A stretch of DNA of 64,000 bases from Nocardia bhagyanarayanae (GTDB lineage: Bacteria > Actinomycetota > Actinomycetes > Mycobacteriales > Mycobacteriaceae): NCBI RefSeq assembly GCF_006716565.1, contig NZ_VFPG01000001.1, positions 1,054,001 to 1,118,000 on the forward strand, given 5' to 3'. The notes beneath the pieces were generated by a model that was given only the letters and a program-made list of their open reading frames with translations, did not search any database and had not been told where the DNA came from. Shown here in pieces: positions 18,242 through 28,746 of the stretch. The translations under genes were made by a program, and so were the position numbers. Within the stretch, counting starts at the first letter, position 1, and every line of letters begins with the position of its first letter.

Positions 18242-19327
18242 TCAGGGCACGCGGGGCGGGATCGTGACCGGCGGCGTCCGGTAGGGCGGTCGCGGCGGTG
18301 TGAGACCGGGCCGGGGGAAGTTCGACGGCCACGGGTACGCGGTCGGCGGAAAGTAGGGCGGCCACGGTTGCGGGGCCGGTGGAAAGGACGGCGTGGGAAT
18401 GTGTCCCGGGACGCGGTACGTCGGCACCTGATGCGTCGGCGACCGGCGCGAGGGTTCCGTTTCGGGGTTGGAGTCCGCCGCGGCGAAGATCAGCCGAAGT
18501 ACCAAAAAGCCGCCGAAGATCAGCGACACCCAGATCCGCCAGTTCGAGCGCGGCGTCTCCGGCAGGTACCGCACTTCCGGCGGTGGTGGCATGGGCGTGG
18601 ACAACGGTTCCGGCTCGCGGCGAGCCTCGGCGTCGACGGCCGCGAGGGTGGCGCGCACGAAATCGGCGCGGCTCGGATCCCACTGGGCGACCAGGCGAAG
18701 GCCCCGCTCCCCCGCTTCCCGATCGCCGCGGTCCAGGTCGAGCAATGCGAGTTCCTGGGTGGCGTCGACGTGCTCGGGTTGCAGCCGAAGCGCTTCGCGC
18801 AGCGCCGCTTCCGCGTCCGCCGCGGGGAAGCCGCCGCGCCGCAGGATCGAACCGCGGACGCGGTGCAGGTCGGCGTGGGCGGGGTCGATCTCGATCGCGC
18901 GGTCGATGGTCGCCAGCGCCGCGACCGGGTCCGTCACCGACTGGACCCCCGCGAGCAGGCGCAGGTTCTCGACGTACTCCGGGTCGAGTTCGGCGCTGCG
19001 GGTGGCCGCGGCGAGCGCGCGATCGTAGTGCCGCTGCTGTTCCGCCGGGTCGTGCTCGGCCAGGTGCGCCAATTCCTGTTCGGCCAGCGCCAGTACCCGC
19101 AGCGCGGACTGGTAATCGGGAAACGCGGCCAGCGCGGCCGCGCTGTAGCCGATGGACTTCTCGTACTCGCCGACGCGGAACCAGGCGTAGCCCATCAACA
19201 TCAGCGCGTCGGCGTTGTCGGGTTCGCCCGCCAGCACCGCGCCGAGCTTCGCCTGCGCCGCCTCGATCCGGCCGAGGTCGATGAGCACTTTGGCCCGCGC
19301 GACCTCGTCGTGCGCGAAACTGATCAT
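18242..19327 (-). CDS. TPR-repeat protein with one membrane helix and Pro-rich tail
   Basis: 361 residues. Residues 1-235 form about six tetratricopeptide repeats (for example AEALL-like helices around IDLGRIEAAQAKLGAVL, VGEYEKSIGYSAAAL, ATIDRAIEIDPAHADL). A basic proline stretch precedes one transmembrane helix near 258-278 (WVSLIFGGFLVLRLIFA). The last 80 residues are Pro/Tyr-rich and would be outside the membrane. It starts 13 nt after the AAA+ gene's stop, so the two are co-transcribed. Predicted to be the membrane-anchored scaffold or adaptor of the ATPase; no known pathway is assigned. Confidence 0.75.
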   Translation of the reverse strand: MISFAHDEVARAKVLIDLGRIEAAQAKLGAVLAGEPDNADALMLMGYAWFRVGEYEKSIGYSAAALAAFPDYQSALRVLALAEQELAHLAEHDPAEQQRHYDRALAAATRSAELDPEYVENLRLLAGVQSVTDPVAALATIDRAIEIDPAHADLHRVRGSILRRGGFPAADAEAALREALRLQPEHVDATQELALLDLDRGDREAGERGLRLVAQWDPSRADFVRATLAAVDAEARREPEPLSTPMPPPPEVRYLPETPRSNWRIWVSLIFGGFLVLRLIFAAADSNPETEPSRRSPTHQVPTYRVPGHIPTPSFPPAPQPWPPYFPPTAYPWPSNFPRPGLTPPRPPYRTPPVTIPPRVP

Positions 19328-19340
19328 GCCGCAGGACTTT

Positions 19341-20657
19341 TCAGCGCATCTTCATCCGCTTCATGTACATCGCGAGCTCGTCGTAGCTGCCGTCCCCGTT
19401 GGCGAACTCGACCACGTTGCGCGCCGATTCGAACCACGCGCCCGCACTCGGCTTGATCTGGGCCATCGCGGCCTCCACGTCGGCCATGCCGATCGGGCGG
19501 ACGGTGCCGGTACGGATCGATTCCGCCATGGCCAGCTGGGTGGCCGAGGTGCACACGTGGGCGAGGTCGGCGCCGGAGAACCCTTCGGTGCGCGCGGCGA
19601 TCGCGCCGAGATCGATGCCCGCCACCGGACGCTCCCTCAGGTGGTAGTGCAGAATCGCCTTGCGCGCGGCGGGATCCGGCAGCGCGACCAGGATCATCCG
19701 GTCGAAGCGGCCCGGTCTGCGCAGCGCGACGTCGATGTCCCACGGGTGGTTGGTCGCGCCGAGGATGTAGACGCCCTCGTTGTCGACGGTGGCCGAATCC
19801 ATCTCGTTCAGCAGCTGATTCACCACGGTGCGCATGGCCGAGTTGCCCGACATCTGGCTGCGCTTGTGGCCGAGCGCGTCCACCTCGTCGAGGAAGAGCA
19901 CGCACGGCGCGTTGCGCCGCGCCACCTCGAAGACGCTGTGCAGGTTGCGTTCGCTGGAGCCGGTGTAGATGTCGAGGATGTCGGCGATCTCGATCGGATA
20001 GAAGTTCGCGCCGAGCTCGCCCGCCACCGCCGAGGCGATGAAGGTCTTGCCGCAGCCGGGCGGGCCGTACAGCAGCAGACCACCGCGCGCGGACGTGCCG
20101 AACGCCTTGGCCAACTCCGGGTTTCGCAGCGGGCCGAGCAACGTGAGGTCCAGCTGGCGCTTGACCTCGTCCATGCCGCCGACGTCGGCCAGCGTCACCC
20201 GGGTGCGAGAGAACAAGCCCGCGTCGGAGGACGCGGCGTATTCCGCCGGGCCGGAGTCGATGAAGGCCGGGGCGACTATGTCGGCGACTTGGTCCTCGGC
20301 GGCATCCCAGTCGTAGTCCGCGACCGATTCGGGGTTCGACGTCGAAGCAGGTTCCACGTCCGCCACTTGCCCATCGGGCGCCGAGACCGCGGGCGTGTTC
20401 GGAAGCGCCGCGGGCTCGGCGGAAGCAGGCGCGAGAGGCGCGGCGCCACCCGCCAGCGCCGCGGTGCACTGTTGCAGCAGCTCCACCGCCCGTGCGTTGC
20501 CGGGCTCCTGGGTCAGCGCGGTGCCGCACTGCGCGAGCGCCTCGGCGTGGCGGCCCCGCTCGGCGAGCAGTTCGATGACCCGCAACCGCAGCGCGAGCAC
20601 ATCGGGGCTCCGGTCCAGCGCGGCAAGCATTTCGATCAGCACCGGATCATCGGTCAC
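19341..20657 (-). CDS. AAA+ ATPase of the classical clade with N-terminal TPR segment
   Basis: 438 residues from a GTG at 20657, preceded by GGGGGGA at good spacing. N-terminal TPR-like helices (about 1-70), a disordered Ala/Pro-rich linker, then one AAA module: Walker A GPPGCGKT, Walker B VLFLDEVDALG, sensor 1 GATNHP, and the second region of homology with arginine finger RRPGRFDR. The C-terminus (AMAQIKPSAGAWFESARNVV) resembles the lid of VPS4/katanin-like or ARC-type ATPases. A hexameric unfoldase or remodelling role is expected. The TPR-plus-AAA layout recalls EccA of ESX secretion, but EccA belongs to the CbxX clade. First gene of the pair with the TPR membrane protein. Confidence 0.82.
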   Translation of the reverse strand: MTDDPVLIEMLAALDRSPDVLALRLRVIELLAERGRHAEALAQCGTALTQEPGNARAVELLQQCTAALAGGAAPLAPASAEPAALPNTPAVSAPDGQVADVEPASTSNPESVADYDWDAAEDQVADIVAPAFIDSGPAEYAASSDAGLFSRTRVTLADVGGMDEVKRQLDLTLLGPLRNPELAKAFGTSARGGLLLYGPPGCGKTFIASAVAGELGANFYPIEIADILDIYTGSSERNLHSVFEVARRNAPCVLFLDEVDALGHKRSQMSGNSAMRTVVNQLLNEMDSATVDNEGVYILGATNHPWDIDVALRRPGRFDRMILVALPDPAARKAILHYHLRERPVAGIDLGAIAARTEGFSGADLAHVCTSATQLAMAESIRTGTVRPIGMADVEAAMAQIKPSAGAWFESARNVVEFANGDGSYDELAMYMKRMKMR

Positions 20658-20776
20658 GGCGATCCCCCCGTTCGAGCACATGAATACCTTGCTGATCCTA
20701 AACGGTCACCGTCCGGAAACCCCGCGTCCTCCGGTCGCGTCCCGACATGCACGCAGCGTGACGCACAACACATTTG

Positions 20777-20804
20777 GGCGCTGGAATAGTTCCATTCCGG
20801 CGCC
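20777..20804. other. Inverted repeat GGCGCTGGAAT
   Basis: 11-bp stem GGCGCTGGAAT / ATTCCGGCGCC with one G-T pair and 6-nt loop AGTTCC, midway in the divergent spacer. Could be an operator or an RNA hairpin. Confidence 0.5.
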
Positions 20805-20943
20805 GGTTGTAGCTCACCGTCGGCGTCCGGACAGCCCCGGGCCGCACCCTTCGTCGCTTCGAGCGACCACTCGCCGAGAGGCGCTTGTGGGACGTCGACA
20901 CCCGAGTCGGGATGCTGGCGTGGCGTCCCGCTACTCGTCGCGG

Positions 20944-20974
20944 CGCCGCCAGGTTACCCCCCGACCTGGCGGCG
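20944..20974 (+). other. Leader hairpin before the amino-acid permease
   Basis: Perfect 11-bp stem CGCCGCCAGGT / ACCTGGCGGCG with loop TACCCCCCG, followed by TTTCGC, 46 nt before the permease ATG. Terminator-like; if it lies in the transcript it could attenuate the permease gene. The loop is similar, not identical, to that of the 8.7-8.9 kb hairpins. Confidence 0.5.
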
Positions 20975-21020
20975 TTTCGCATGACAGGCGCCGTTCACCT
21001 GAACGGTCCAAGATGCTGCT

Positions 21021-22289
21021 ATGACCTCGCACAATCCGGCCGCGCACGGTTCGGCCGCACATGGTCCGGCACTGCACCGCAGGCTCGGACTCACCGACTC
21101 GGTGCTGATCGGTCTCGGCTCGATGATCGGCGCCGGGATCTTCGCCGCCCTCGCGCCGGCGGCCGGGGCAGCGGGCTCGTGGCTGCTGCTCGCGTTGGCC
21201 ATCGCCGCGCTGCTCGCCCACTGCAACGCGATGTCGTCGGCCCGGTTGGCCGCTCGCTATCCGGTGTCGGGCGGCACCTATGTATACGGACGGGAAAGAC
21301 TGGGCCCGTTCTGGGGATATCTGGCCGGGTGGGCGTTCGTCGTCGGCAAAACGGCCTCGTGCGCCGCGATGGCGCTGACCGTCGGCCATTACGCCTGGCC
21401 CGAGCAGTCCCGCGCGGTCGCGGTCGTCGCGGTGCTCGCCATCACCGCGATCAACTACACCGGCGTGCAGAAATCCGCGCTGGCCACCCGGGTCATCGTC
21501 GGGATCGTGTTCACCGTGCTGGCGTTGGTGGCGGTGGTCGGTTTCTCCGGAACGCACACCACCGCGACGGCGTTGCCGGACCGGATCGGTCCGCGCGACG
21601 TGCTGGAAGCGGCCGGGCTGCTCTTCTTCGCCTTCGCCGGATACGCGCGGATCGCCACCCTCGGCGAGGAAGTGCGCGAGCCGCGGCGCACCATTCCGCG
21701 CGCGATCATGGTCGCGCTTGCCGTCGCGCTCGTGGTCTACGCCGTCGTCGCGGCCGCCGCGCTCGCGGTGCTCGGCTCGGCCGGGCTCGCCGCGGCCACC
21801 GATCCGCTGGCGCGGGTCGTCGCCGAAGCGGGCGCTCCGGCGCTGGCTCCGGTGGTGCGGATCGGCGCGGTGGTCGCGGCGGCGGGCTCGCTGCTCGCGC
21901 TCGTCCTCGGCGTCTCGCGCACGACGCTGGCCATGGCCCGCGACCGGTACCTGCCGCACGCGCTCGCCGCCGTGCACCCACGCTTCGGCGTGCCGCACCG
22001 GGCGGAGCTGGTCGTCGGCGCCGTGGTCGCCGTCGTCGCGGCGAGCTTCGATCTGCGTGCGGCCATTGGTTTCTCGTCGTTCACCGTGCTGGTCTACTAC
22101 CTCGTCGCCAATGTCTCTGCCGGCACGCTCACCGCGGCGGAGGACCGGCCCGCCCGCTGGATTCCGGTGGTCGGAGCGTTCGGATGCGTGACCGTCGCGG
22201 CGGCGCTGCCGTCGGCTTCGGTGCTCGTCGGAGCCGGGGTTCTCGCGCTCGGCGCCGCCCTCTACGCGGTGACTCGCCGGGCTCGCTGA
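21021..22289 (+). CDS. APC-superfamily amino-acid permease
   Basis: 422 residues with about 12 hydrophobic helices. The first helix contains LIGLGSMIGAGIF, the unwound GSGIF-like substrate motif of APC transporters, and helix 6 has LLFFAFAGYARIATLGEEV followed by the EVREPRRTIPRAI loop typical of the cationic/basic amino-acid subgroup. It likely imports or exchanges an amino acid or amine at the cytoplasmic membrane; the substrate is unknown. A hairpin lies in its upstream region. No enzyme gene is next to it to hint at the ligand. Confidence 0.88.
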   Translation: MTSHNPAAHGSAAHGPALHRRLGLTDSVLIGLGSMIGAGIFAALAPAAGAAGSWLLLALAIAALLAHCNAMSSARLAARYPVSGGTYVYGRERLGPFWGYLAGWAFVVGKTASCAAMALTVGHYAWPEQSRAVAVVAVLAITAINYTGVQKSALATRVIVGIVFTVLALVAVVGFSGTHTTATALPDRIGPRDVLEAAGLLFFAFAGYARIATLGEEVREPRRTIPRAIMVALAVALVVYAVVAAAALAVLGSAGLAAATDPLARVVAEAGAPALAPVVRIGAVVAAAGSLLALVLGVSRTTLAMARDRYLPHALAAVHPRFGVPHRAELVVGAVVAVVAASFDLRAAIGFSSFTVLVYYLVANVSAGTLTAAEDRPARWIPVVGAFGCVTVAAALPSASVLVGAGVLALGAALYAVTRRAR

Positions 22290-22365
22290 GCCGCCCCGAT
22301 TTTCGTGCCGCGCGCCGCCGCCTGTTGGCCCGTATGCGCGGGCGCGTCGCGCTAGCCTCATTCTC

Positions 22366-23724
22366 ATGGGGCGTTTCTGTGGTTTCCTCGCTGGAATCGC
22401 GGCGGTGACGCTGGTCGCGGGAAGTCTCTTCGGCGCGACCGCACACGCGGCCCCGGCCGCCACCGCGAAACAGGCTCGCTGCGAGGTCAGTTCCGGTCGG
22501 GAGGCGCAGCGCGCCGCTCCGGAACAAGCCGGGTTCGACGCCGAACTGCTTCAGGCGGCGCTGGAGTTCGCCAGTCACCGAAACCGCTTCAACGTCCAGG
22601 TCTTTCGCCACAACTGCCTGATCGGCGAAGGGCCGAAGAACGCGAAGACCGACAATGTGGCGTGGAACGTCTGGAGCGTGACCAAGAGTGTGGTCTCGCT
22701 GATCGCGGGCATGGCGTGGGACCGTGGCCTGCTCGACCTGAACGCCCCAGTCGACAGGTACCTGCCCCCGGGCCTCGGCGACGCCGCGCACCGCGCCATC
22801 CGGGTCGAGGACCTGCTCACCGAGACATCGGGCATGACGGTGGGCGTGCTCACCGAGGGCATCACCGGAGTCGTCCCCATCGATCCACACAGCGCGGTGC
22901 AGGCGCTCGCGGTGCCGCTGGACAATCCGCCGGGCACGGTCTTCAGCTACAGCCAGCGCAACGTCGACCTGCTGACGTTCGTCATCGAACTGGCCATCGG
23001 TGAGCCGTTTCAGCAGTTCGCGCAGCGCGAGCTGTTCGCCCCGCTCGGCATCCTTCGCACCGATTACTACTGGGCCAAGGATCGCGCCGGAAACACCTAC
23101 GGCTACGCGCATCTGATGATCCCGCCGAACGACCTCGCCAAGCTCGGCCTGCTGGTGAGCAACGAAGGCCGCTGGGGCACAGCGCAACTCGTGTCCGAGG
23201 AGTATCTCCGCATGGCGCTGACGCCGTCGCGGCCGAACCCGTGCTACGGCTACCTCTTCTGGCTCGGCCCCGACTGCGCGGAATCGCCCTCGTTCATGCC
23301 GCCCGATATGTACATGATGGCCGGGCTGGGTCTGCAGAACGTCTTCGTGCTGCCCTCGCTCGATTTGATGGTGATGTGGACCGGCGTCTTCGGCAACGTC
23401 AGCAGCCAGGGCACTGCCGGCATGTTGCAGAACACCGACGAGCTGCCGTACGAGTTCTTCCGCATGCTCTTCGCCGCCATGCCCGAGAATCCCGTCCCCG
23501 ATCCCGGGCCGTACGTCGAGCCGCCGGTGCGACTGAATCCGCGCCAATTCGTCGACGCCAACCTGCTGCTCGCGGTATTCGGTATCGGCCCGGCGGCGTA
23601 TCCGGGCTGCAATGTCTTCTCCTGCTTGAACTACCAGCTCGCGCCCCCGTTCGCGGATCTCGCCCCCGGCTGCTTCATCGTCGCCTGCCTCGGGCCCGAT
23701 CCGCGCACCCCTGGCATCCACTGA
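22366..23724 (+). CDS. Secreted serine hydrolase (beta-lactamase/PBP-like)
   Basis: 452 residues with a Sec signal peptide (hydrophobic core at 8-24, likely cut after AHA). The class C beta-lactamase fold motifs are visible: Ser104-V-T-Lys107 in WSVTKSVVS and the Tyr195-Ser motif in FSYSQRN. The C-terminal 80 residues contain several cysteines. Members are D-aminopeptidases, esterases or 6-aminohexanoate-dimer hydrolases; the substrate is unknown. Single gene, 76 nt after the permease. Confidence 0.85.
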   Translation: MGRFCGFLAGIAAVTLVAGSLFGATAHAAPAATAKQARCEVSSGREAQRAAPEQAGFDAELLQAALEFASHRNRFNVQVFRHNCLIGEGPKNAKTDNVAWNVWSVTKSVVSLIAGMAWDRGLLDLNAPVDRYLPPGLGDAAHRAIRVEDLLTETSGMTVGVLTEGITGVVPIDPHSAVQALAVPLDNPPGTVFSYSQRNVDLLTFVIELAIGEPFQQFAQRELFAPLGILRTDYYWAKDRAGNTYGYAHLMIPPNDLAKLGLLVSNEGRWGTAQLVSEEYLRMALTPSRPNPCYGYLFWLGPDCAESPSFMPPDMYMMAGLGLQNVFVLPSLDLMVMWTGVFGNVSSQGTAGMLQNTDELPYEFFRMLFAAMPENPVPDPGPYVEPPVRLNPRQFVDANLLLAVFGIGPAAYPGCNVFSCLNYQLAPPFADLAPGCFIVACLGPDPRTPGIH

Positions 23725-23822
23725 CCGGGCAGCGAACCGTCTGAATGTCGCCCTGCGGCACCGCGACTCCGATCGACACAGCGGCACCGGCTTGGATCGC
23801 GTACGGCCTCGCCGTGGCGCGC

Positions 23823-24434
23823 TCACCACATGTCGACGAGCATGCCCCAGCGGCGGGTGTCGGCTTCGTGGACCACCTCGCCCCAGTCGCGGAGGAGGCG
23901 TTCAAAGGTGGCGGGGTTGGTGATGCGGTGGCGGTTGCTGGTCTCGCGTTCGAGATGCGGCCGCAGATCGGAGATGCGGGGAGCGATGCGGCCCCAGAGG
24001 TTGGCCAGGGTGGCCAGATGGGCCGGGGAGTGGGCGAGCCAAGTGGTGGGCCGAATGGTGTCGCTGTGCGGGCGCCACGGGTGGTGGGCGGCAGGCTCGA
24101 CGGGAAGGTCACCGCCGTACAGACCGCGTAGGAACAGGTCGGTATCGGCGATCAGCTCCGCCGTTTCGGTCGGCGCGTCCCACGGCACGAAGAGGCGGGC
24201 CTCGCGCCAGACCGCTTCGAACTCGGAGTGCAGCGCGGCGGAACTGTAGGCGTGGAAGCGGTACTCGGCGATCCAGTGCTCGGCGCTGTCCAGCCAGCGC
24301 AAGCCGATCGGATACCGCTGGCGGTGGTCTTCGTCGGGCCAGTCCAGGTCGGCGAACCGGCGCGGCGCCCGCTCGGTCACCGTCCGCGCCAGCCGCGGCC
24401 AGTCCGCGATGTGCACGGCGACATACGAACCCAC
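23823..24434 (-). CDS. Protein of unknown function, 203 residues
   Basis: GTG start at 24434 preceded by GGAGAGG. Rich in Trp and His, soluble, with no signal peptide or membrane segment. I do not recognise the family. Recognisable stretches are YPIGLRWLDSAEHWIAEYRF near 42-61 and WLAHSPAHLATLANLWGR near 132. It stands alone between the serine hydrolase and asd, which lies 116 nt further on the same strand and has its own promoter space. Confidence 0.7.
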   Translation of the reverse strand: MGSYVAVHIADWPRLARTVTERAPRRFADLDWPDEDHRQRYPIGLRWLDSAEHWIAEYRFHAYSSAALHSEFEAVWREARLFVPWDAPTETAELIADTDLFLRGLYGGDLPVEPAAHHPWRPHSDTIRPTTWLAHSPAHLATLANLWGRIAPRISDLRPHLERETSNRHRITNPATFERLLRDWGEVVHEADTRRWGMLVDMW

Positions 24435-24550
24435 CGGCCCACCTCTCCACGCCGAACTCGCCTACCGCAGCGATTGTGCCAGCCCCGGATACGACGACCG
24501 GGCCGACCCGATCCGGCGGCGGATCGGACGGCCCGGGTCGACAAGCCGGC

Positions 24551-25663
<1,113 letters not shown>

Positions 25664-26929
25664 TCAGCGCCCCGTTCCGGCGTGCACCACGGCCACCTCG
25701 TCGCCGCCCAGATCGAAGGCGCGGTGCAGCACCTTCACGGCGTCGTCCAGCTCGGTGTCCTTGACCAGGACCGAGATCCGGATCTCGGAGGTGGAGATCA
25801 GATCGATGTTGATGCCCGCGTCGGCAAGCGCCTCGCAGAACGTCGCGGTGACGCCCGGGTGGCTCTTCATGCCCGCGCCGACCAGCGACACCTTGCCGAT
25901 GTGGTCGTCGTAGAGGACCTGGGAGAAGCCGATCTCGCTCTGGCGCTTGGTCAGCATCTCCACGGCGCGCGCGCCCTCGGTCTTGGGCAGCGTGAAAGTG
26001 ATGTCGGTCTTGCCGGTCTCCACCTTGGAGATGTTCTGCAGGACCATGTCGATGTTGATCTCGGCGTCGGCGATGGCACGGAACACCTTGGCGGCGAATC
26101 CCGGTTCGTCCGACAGCCCGACCACGGTCACCTTGGCCTCGCTGCGGTCGTGCGCGACGCCAGTGAGGATTGCTTTCTCCAAGGGGATGTCCTCCATCGA
26201 TCCGTAAACGTAGGTGCCCTGCTTGTCGGTGTAGGACGAGCGCACATGCACGGGCACGTTGTAGCGGCGCGCGTACTCGACGCAGCGCAGCATCAGCACT
26301 TTGGAGCCGCAGGCCGCCATCTCCAGCATCTCCTCGTAGGAGACCTGCTCGAGCCGCTGCGCGTCGGAGACGATGCGCGGGTCGGCGGTGAAGACGCCGT
26401 CCACGTCGGTGTAGATCTCGCAGACGTCGGCTTCCAGCGCCGCGGCCAGCGCGACCGCGGTGGTGTCGGAGCCGCCGCGGCCGAGCGTGGTGACGTCCTT
26501 GCTGTCCTGGCTGACGCCCTGGAAACCGGCGACGAGCACGATGGTGCCCTCGTCCAAGGCCTCGCGCAGGCGGCTCGGGGTGACGTCGATGATCTTCGCG
26601 TTGCCGTGCGCGCCGGTGGTGATCACACCCGCCTGCGAGCCGGTGAACGAACGCGCCTCCGCGCCGAGCGAGTGGATCGCCATGGCGACGAGCGCGTTGG
26701 AGATGCGCTCGCCGGAGGTGAGCAGCATGTCCATCTCGCGGGCAGGCGGCGCGGGCGCCACCTGCTGGGCGAGATCGAGGAGTTCGTCGGTCGTGTCACC
26801 CATCGCCGAGCAGACGACCACCACGTCGTGGCCTTGCTTCTTGGTCTCGACGATCCGTTCAGCGACGCGCCGGATACGCTCGGCGGTAGCGACCGAGGAT
26901 CCTCCGTACTTCTGAACAACGAGAGCCAC
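25664..26929 (-). CDS. lysC: Aspartate kinase (feedback-regulated)
   Basis: 421 residues, the length of actinobacterial aspartokinases; it phosphorylates aspartate in the first step of the aspartate family pathway. The kinase part begins [12 protein letters not shown], with GRGGSDTTA near 154; two ACT domains follow from about residue 265 ([34 protein letters not shown]) and give concerted Lys/Thr inhibition. I choose the GTG at 26929 because GGAGGA lies 7 nt upstream and the length matches homologs. An in-frame ATG at 26197 ([15 protein letters not shown]) corresponds to the internal start of the separate beta subunit in Corynebacterium, which would give a 177-residue regulatory chain. Confidence 0.96.
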   Translation of the reverse strand: MALVVQKYGGSSVATAERIRRVAERIVETKKQGHDVVVVCSAMGDTTDELLDLAQQVAPAPPAREMDMLLTSGERISNALVAMAIHSLGAEARSFTGSQAGVITTGAHGNAKIIDVTPSRLREALDEGTIVLVAGFQGVSQDSKDVTTLGRGGSDTTAVALAAALEADVCEIYTDVDGVFTADPRIVSDAQRLEQVSYEEMLEMAACGSKVLMLRCVEYARRYNVPVHVRSSYTDKQGTYVYGSMEDIPLEKAILTGVAHDRSEAKVTVVGLSDEPGFAAKVFRAIADAEINIDMVLQNISKVETGKTDITFTLPKTEGARAVEMLTKRQSEIGFSQVLYDDHIGKVSLVGAGMKSHPGVTATFCEALADAGINIDLISTSEIRISVLVKDTELDDAVKVLHRAFDLGGDEVAVVHAGTGR

Positions 26930-27094
26930 GACAGGGTCCTCCAAGATCGACAATCAGCTGGTAACAGCCACCAAGACTACCGGCCGCCGTCCACGGGATT
27001 TGTCGCTACCTCCCCGAGCTGTGCAAAAGCACACACGCGCAGGAACTCTCGAATGATCATCCGCGGAGCGCCGCGAACCGGGAATGATGGGCCC

Positions 27095-27505
27095 ATGAAG
27101 AGCTCACTGATCGCGGTCACCACCGGCCGCCGCGAGGTGGTGCACGACATCACGCCGCAGTGCGCGGAGTTCGCCGGAGCGGCGGGCGGCGACGGGCTGC
27201 TGCACGTCTTCGTGCCGCACGCCACGGCCGGTATCGCCATCATCGAACTGGGCGCGGGCAGCGACGACGACCTGCTCGCCGCGCTGCGCGATCTGTTGCC
27301 CGCCGACGACCGGTGGCGGCACGCGCACGGCTCGCGCGGGCACGGCCGCTCGCACGTCATGCCGGCGCTGATCCCGCCCTATGCCACGGTGCCGGTCATC
27401 GGCGGGACGTTGATGCTCGGCACCTGGCAGTCCATCGCCATGGTCGATTTGAACGTGGACAACCCGGAACGCCAGGTTCGGCTGTCGTTCCTGTCCGATG
27501 GATGA
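27095..27505 (+). CDS. YjbQ/UPF0047 family protein
   Basis: 136 residues covering the whole conserved domain: LLHVFVPHATAGIAIIELG with the conserved His and Thr, and HGRSHVMPALIPPYATVPV near the middle. Family members have been linked to thiamine-phosphate-synthase-like activity in E. coli, but the physiological role is unsettled. ATG at 27095 after GGGA. It converges with the DHFR-like gene, 6 nt between stops. Confidence 0.88.
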   Translation: MKSSLIAVTTGRREVVHDITPQCAEFAGAAGGDGLLHVFVPHATAGIAIIELGAGSDDDLLAALRDLLPADDRWRHAHGSRGHGRSHVMPALIPPYATVPVIGGTLMLGTWQSIAMVDLNVDNPERQVRLSFLSDG

Positions 27506-27511
27506 TGACGC

Positions 27512-28087
27512 TCATGCCCTGCTGAACCAGGTGACCTGGGTGCCGTTGCCGAACTCCTGACGCCGGATCGGGGCGAACATCGTCGGCCGGAACGGCCCGT
27601 CGAACGCGCGGACGCCCGCACCGGCCGTGACCGGATAGCTCTTGACGACGAGTTCATCGATCTCCTCGAGCAGCGCGCCCGCGAGCTTGCCGCCGCCGGC
27701 CAGCCAGATGTCCATGCCGCCCTCCTGCTTCAACCGGCGGACCAGACTCACCGGATCGCCGTCGACCAGCTCGACGGTGGGGTCGTCGATCCGGCCGAGC
27801 GTGCCGGAAACGATGTACTGCCGCATGTGCGAGTAGGGACTGGTGATGCCGACCTGCAAGGCGGGTTCATAGGTGCCGCGACCCATCACCAAAGTGTCGA
27901 AGTTCTTGCAGGGCGCGTCGGCCGCGACACCGAAGTGCGCACGTGCATGCGTCGGAAGGGTTTCCGGGTACTCGGCGCCGAGCCATTCGGTGAAGTCCTG
28001 CGCCAAGGGGAAGAACTCGATGCCGCCGTCCGGACCGGCGATGTAGCCGTCGAGGGACATGCCGACGAAGTAGACGAGCTTTCGCAT
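27512..28087 (-). CDS. Dihydrofolate reductase/RibD-C-like protein, copy 2
   Basis: 191 residues with the RibD C-terminal/DHFR fold: MRKLVYFVGMSLDGYIAGP at the N-terminus, MGRGTYEPALQ near 80, and DIWLAGGGKLAGALL near 135 (NADPH-binding glycines). It lacks the deaminase part of RibD, so it is a stand-alone reductase with unknown substrate. It closely resembles the next gene upstream, has the same length and direction, and lies 47 nt after it: a local duplication under the same promoter, probably controlled by the divergent TetR. Confidence 0.87.
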   Translation of the reverse strand: MRKLVYFVGMSLDGYIAGPDGGIEFFPLAQDFTEWLGAEYPETLPTHARAHFGVAADAPCKNFDTLVMGRGTYEPALQVGITSPYSHMRQYIVSGTLGRIDDPTVELVDGDPVSLVRRLKQEGGMDIWLAGGGKLAGALLEEIDELVVKSYPVTAGAGVRAFDGPFRPTMFAPIRRQEFGNGTQVTWFSRA

Positions 28088-28134
28088 GGGGATCCTGCTT
28101 TCTGGGGAAGGTTCGGTCGGTGTCGGCGGGCGAT

Positions 28135-28701
28135 TCAGGCGCGGCTGTACCAGGTGACCTGGGCGTTGTTGCTGAATTCCATGCGACGGGCCGGGGTGAA
28201 CAGCGTCGGGGTGAAGGCGCCGGCGAAGGCCGGGATGCCGCTGCCCGCGACGACCGGGTAGCTCTTGATGATCAGTTCGTCGATCTCGTCGGCCAACTGG
28301 GCCGCGAGGTTGCCGCCGCCGCACAGCCAGATGTCGAGGCCATCGGCCTGCTTGAGCTCCCGCACCAGGGTGACGGGGTCGCCTGCCACGACTTCGACGG
28401 CCGGATCGTTGCTCGGGTCGAAGCTGCTGGAGACGACGTACTGCTTCAGGTGCGCGTAGGGACTGGTGATCCCGCCGGCTTCGTAGGTGCCGCGCCCCAT
28501 CAGAACCGTGTCCCAGTTCTTGTTCGGCGTATCCACCGGCATCCCTGTGAGCGGCCGGATCGGAGTCGGCATCGGCTCCGGGTAGTGCGCATCGATCCAG
28601 GCGGACATGTCGTCCGCGAGCGGATAGAAGTCGAACTCCCCGCCGGGGCCCGCGATGTAACCGTCCAGCGAGACGGCGACGTAATAGACAAGCTTTCGCA
28701 T
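28135..28701 (-). CDS. Dihydrofolate reductase/RibD-C-like protein, copy 1
   Basis: 188 residues from ATG 28701, preceded by AGGTGG at normal spacing; a GTG 9 nt upstream is less likely. Same fold and motifs as its neighbour: MRKLVYYVAVSLDGYIAGP, LMGRGTYEAGGI, DIWLCGGGNLAAQLA. Probably NADPH-dependent; substrate unknown. First gene of the pair, divergent from the TetR gene at 28775 with only 73 bp between, which contains a palindromic site. Confidence 0.87.
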   Translation of the reverse strand: MRKLVYYVAVSLDGYIAGPGGEFDFYPLADDMSAWIDAHYPEPMPTPIRPLTGMPVDTPNKNWDTVLMGRGTYEAGGITSPYAHLKQYVVSSSFDPSNDPAVEVVAGDPVTLVRELKQADGLDIWLCGGGNLAAQLADEIDELIIKSYPVVAGSGIPAFAGAFTPTLFTPARRMEFSNNAQVTWYSRA

Positions 28702-28746
28702 TCGGACCACCTGACGTGTTGTACTCTGTTTGTAGTGATTTGAACT

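Larger units (their letters stand above)
20682..21020. other. 339-bp gene-free divergent region with two hairpins
   Basis: No convincing gene. Contains two strong inverted repeats (listed separately) and the promoters of the AAA+ gene (minus) and the permease gene (plus). Confidence 0.5.
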
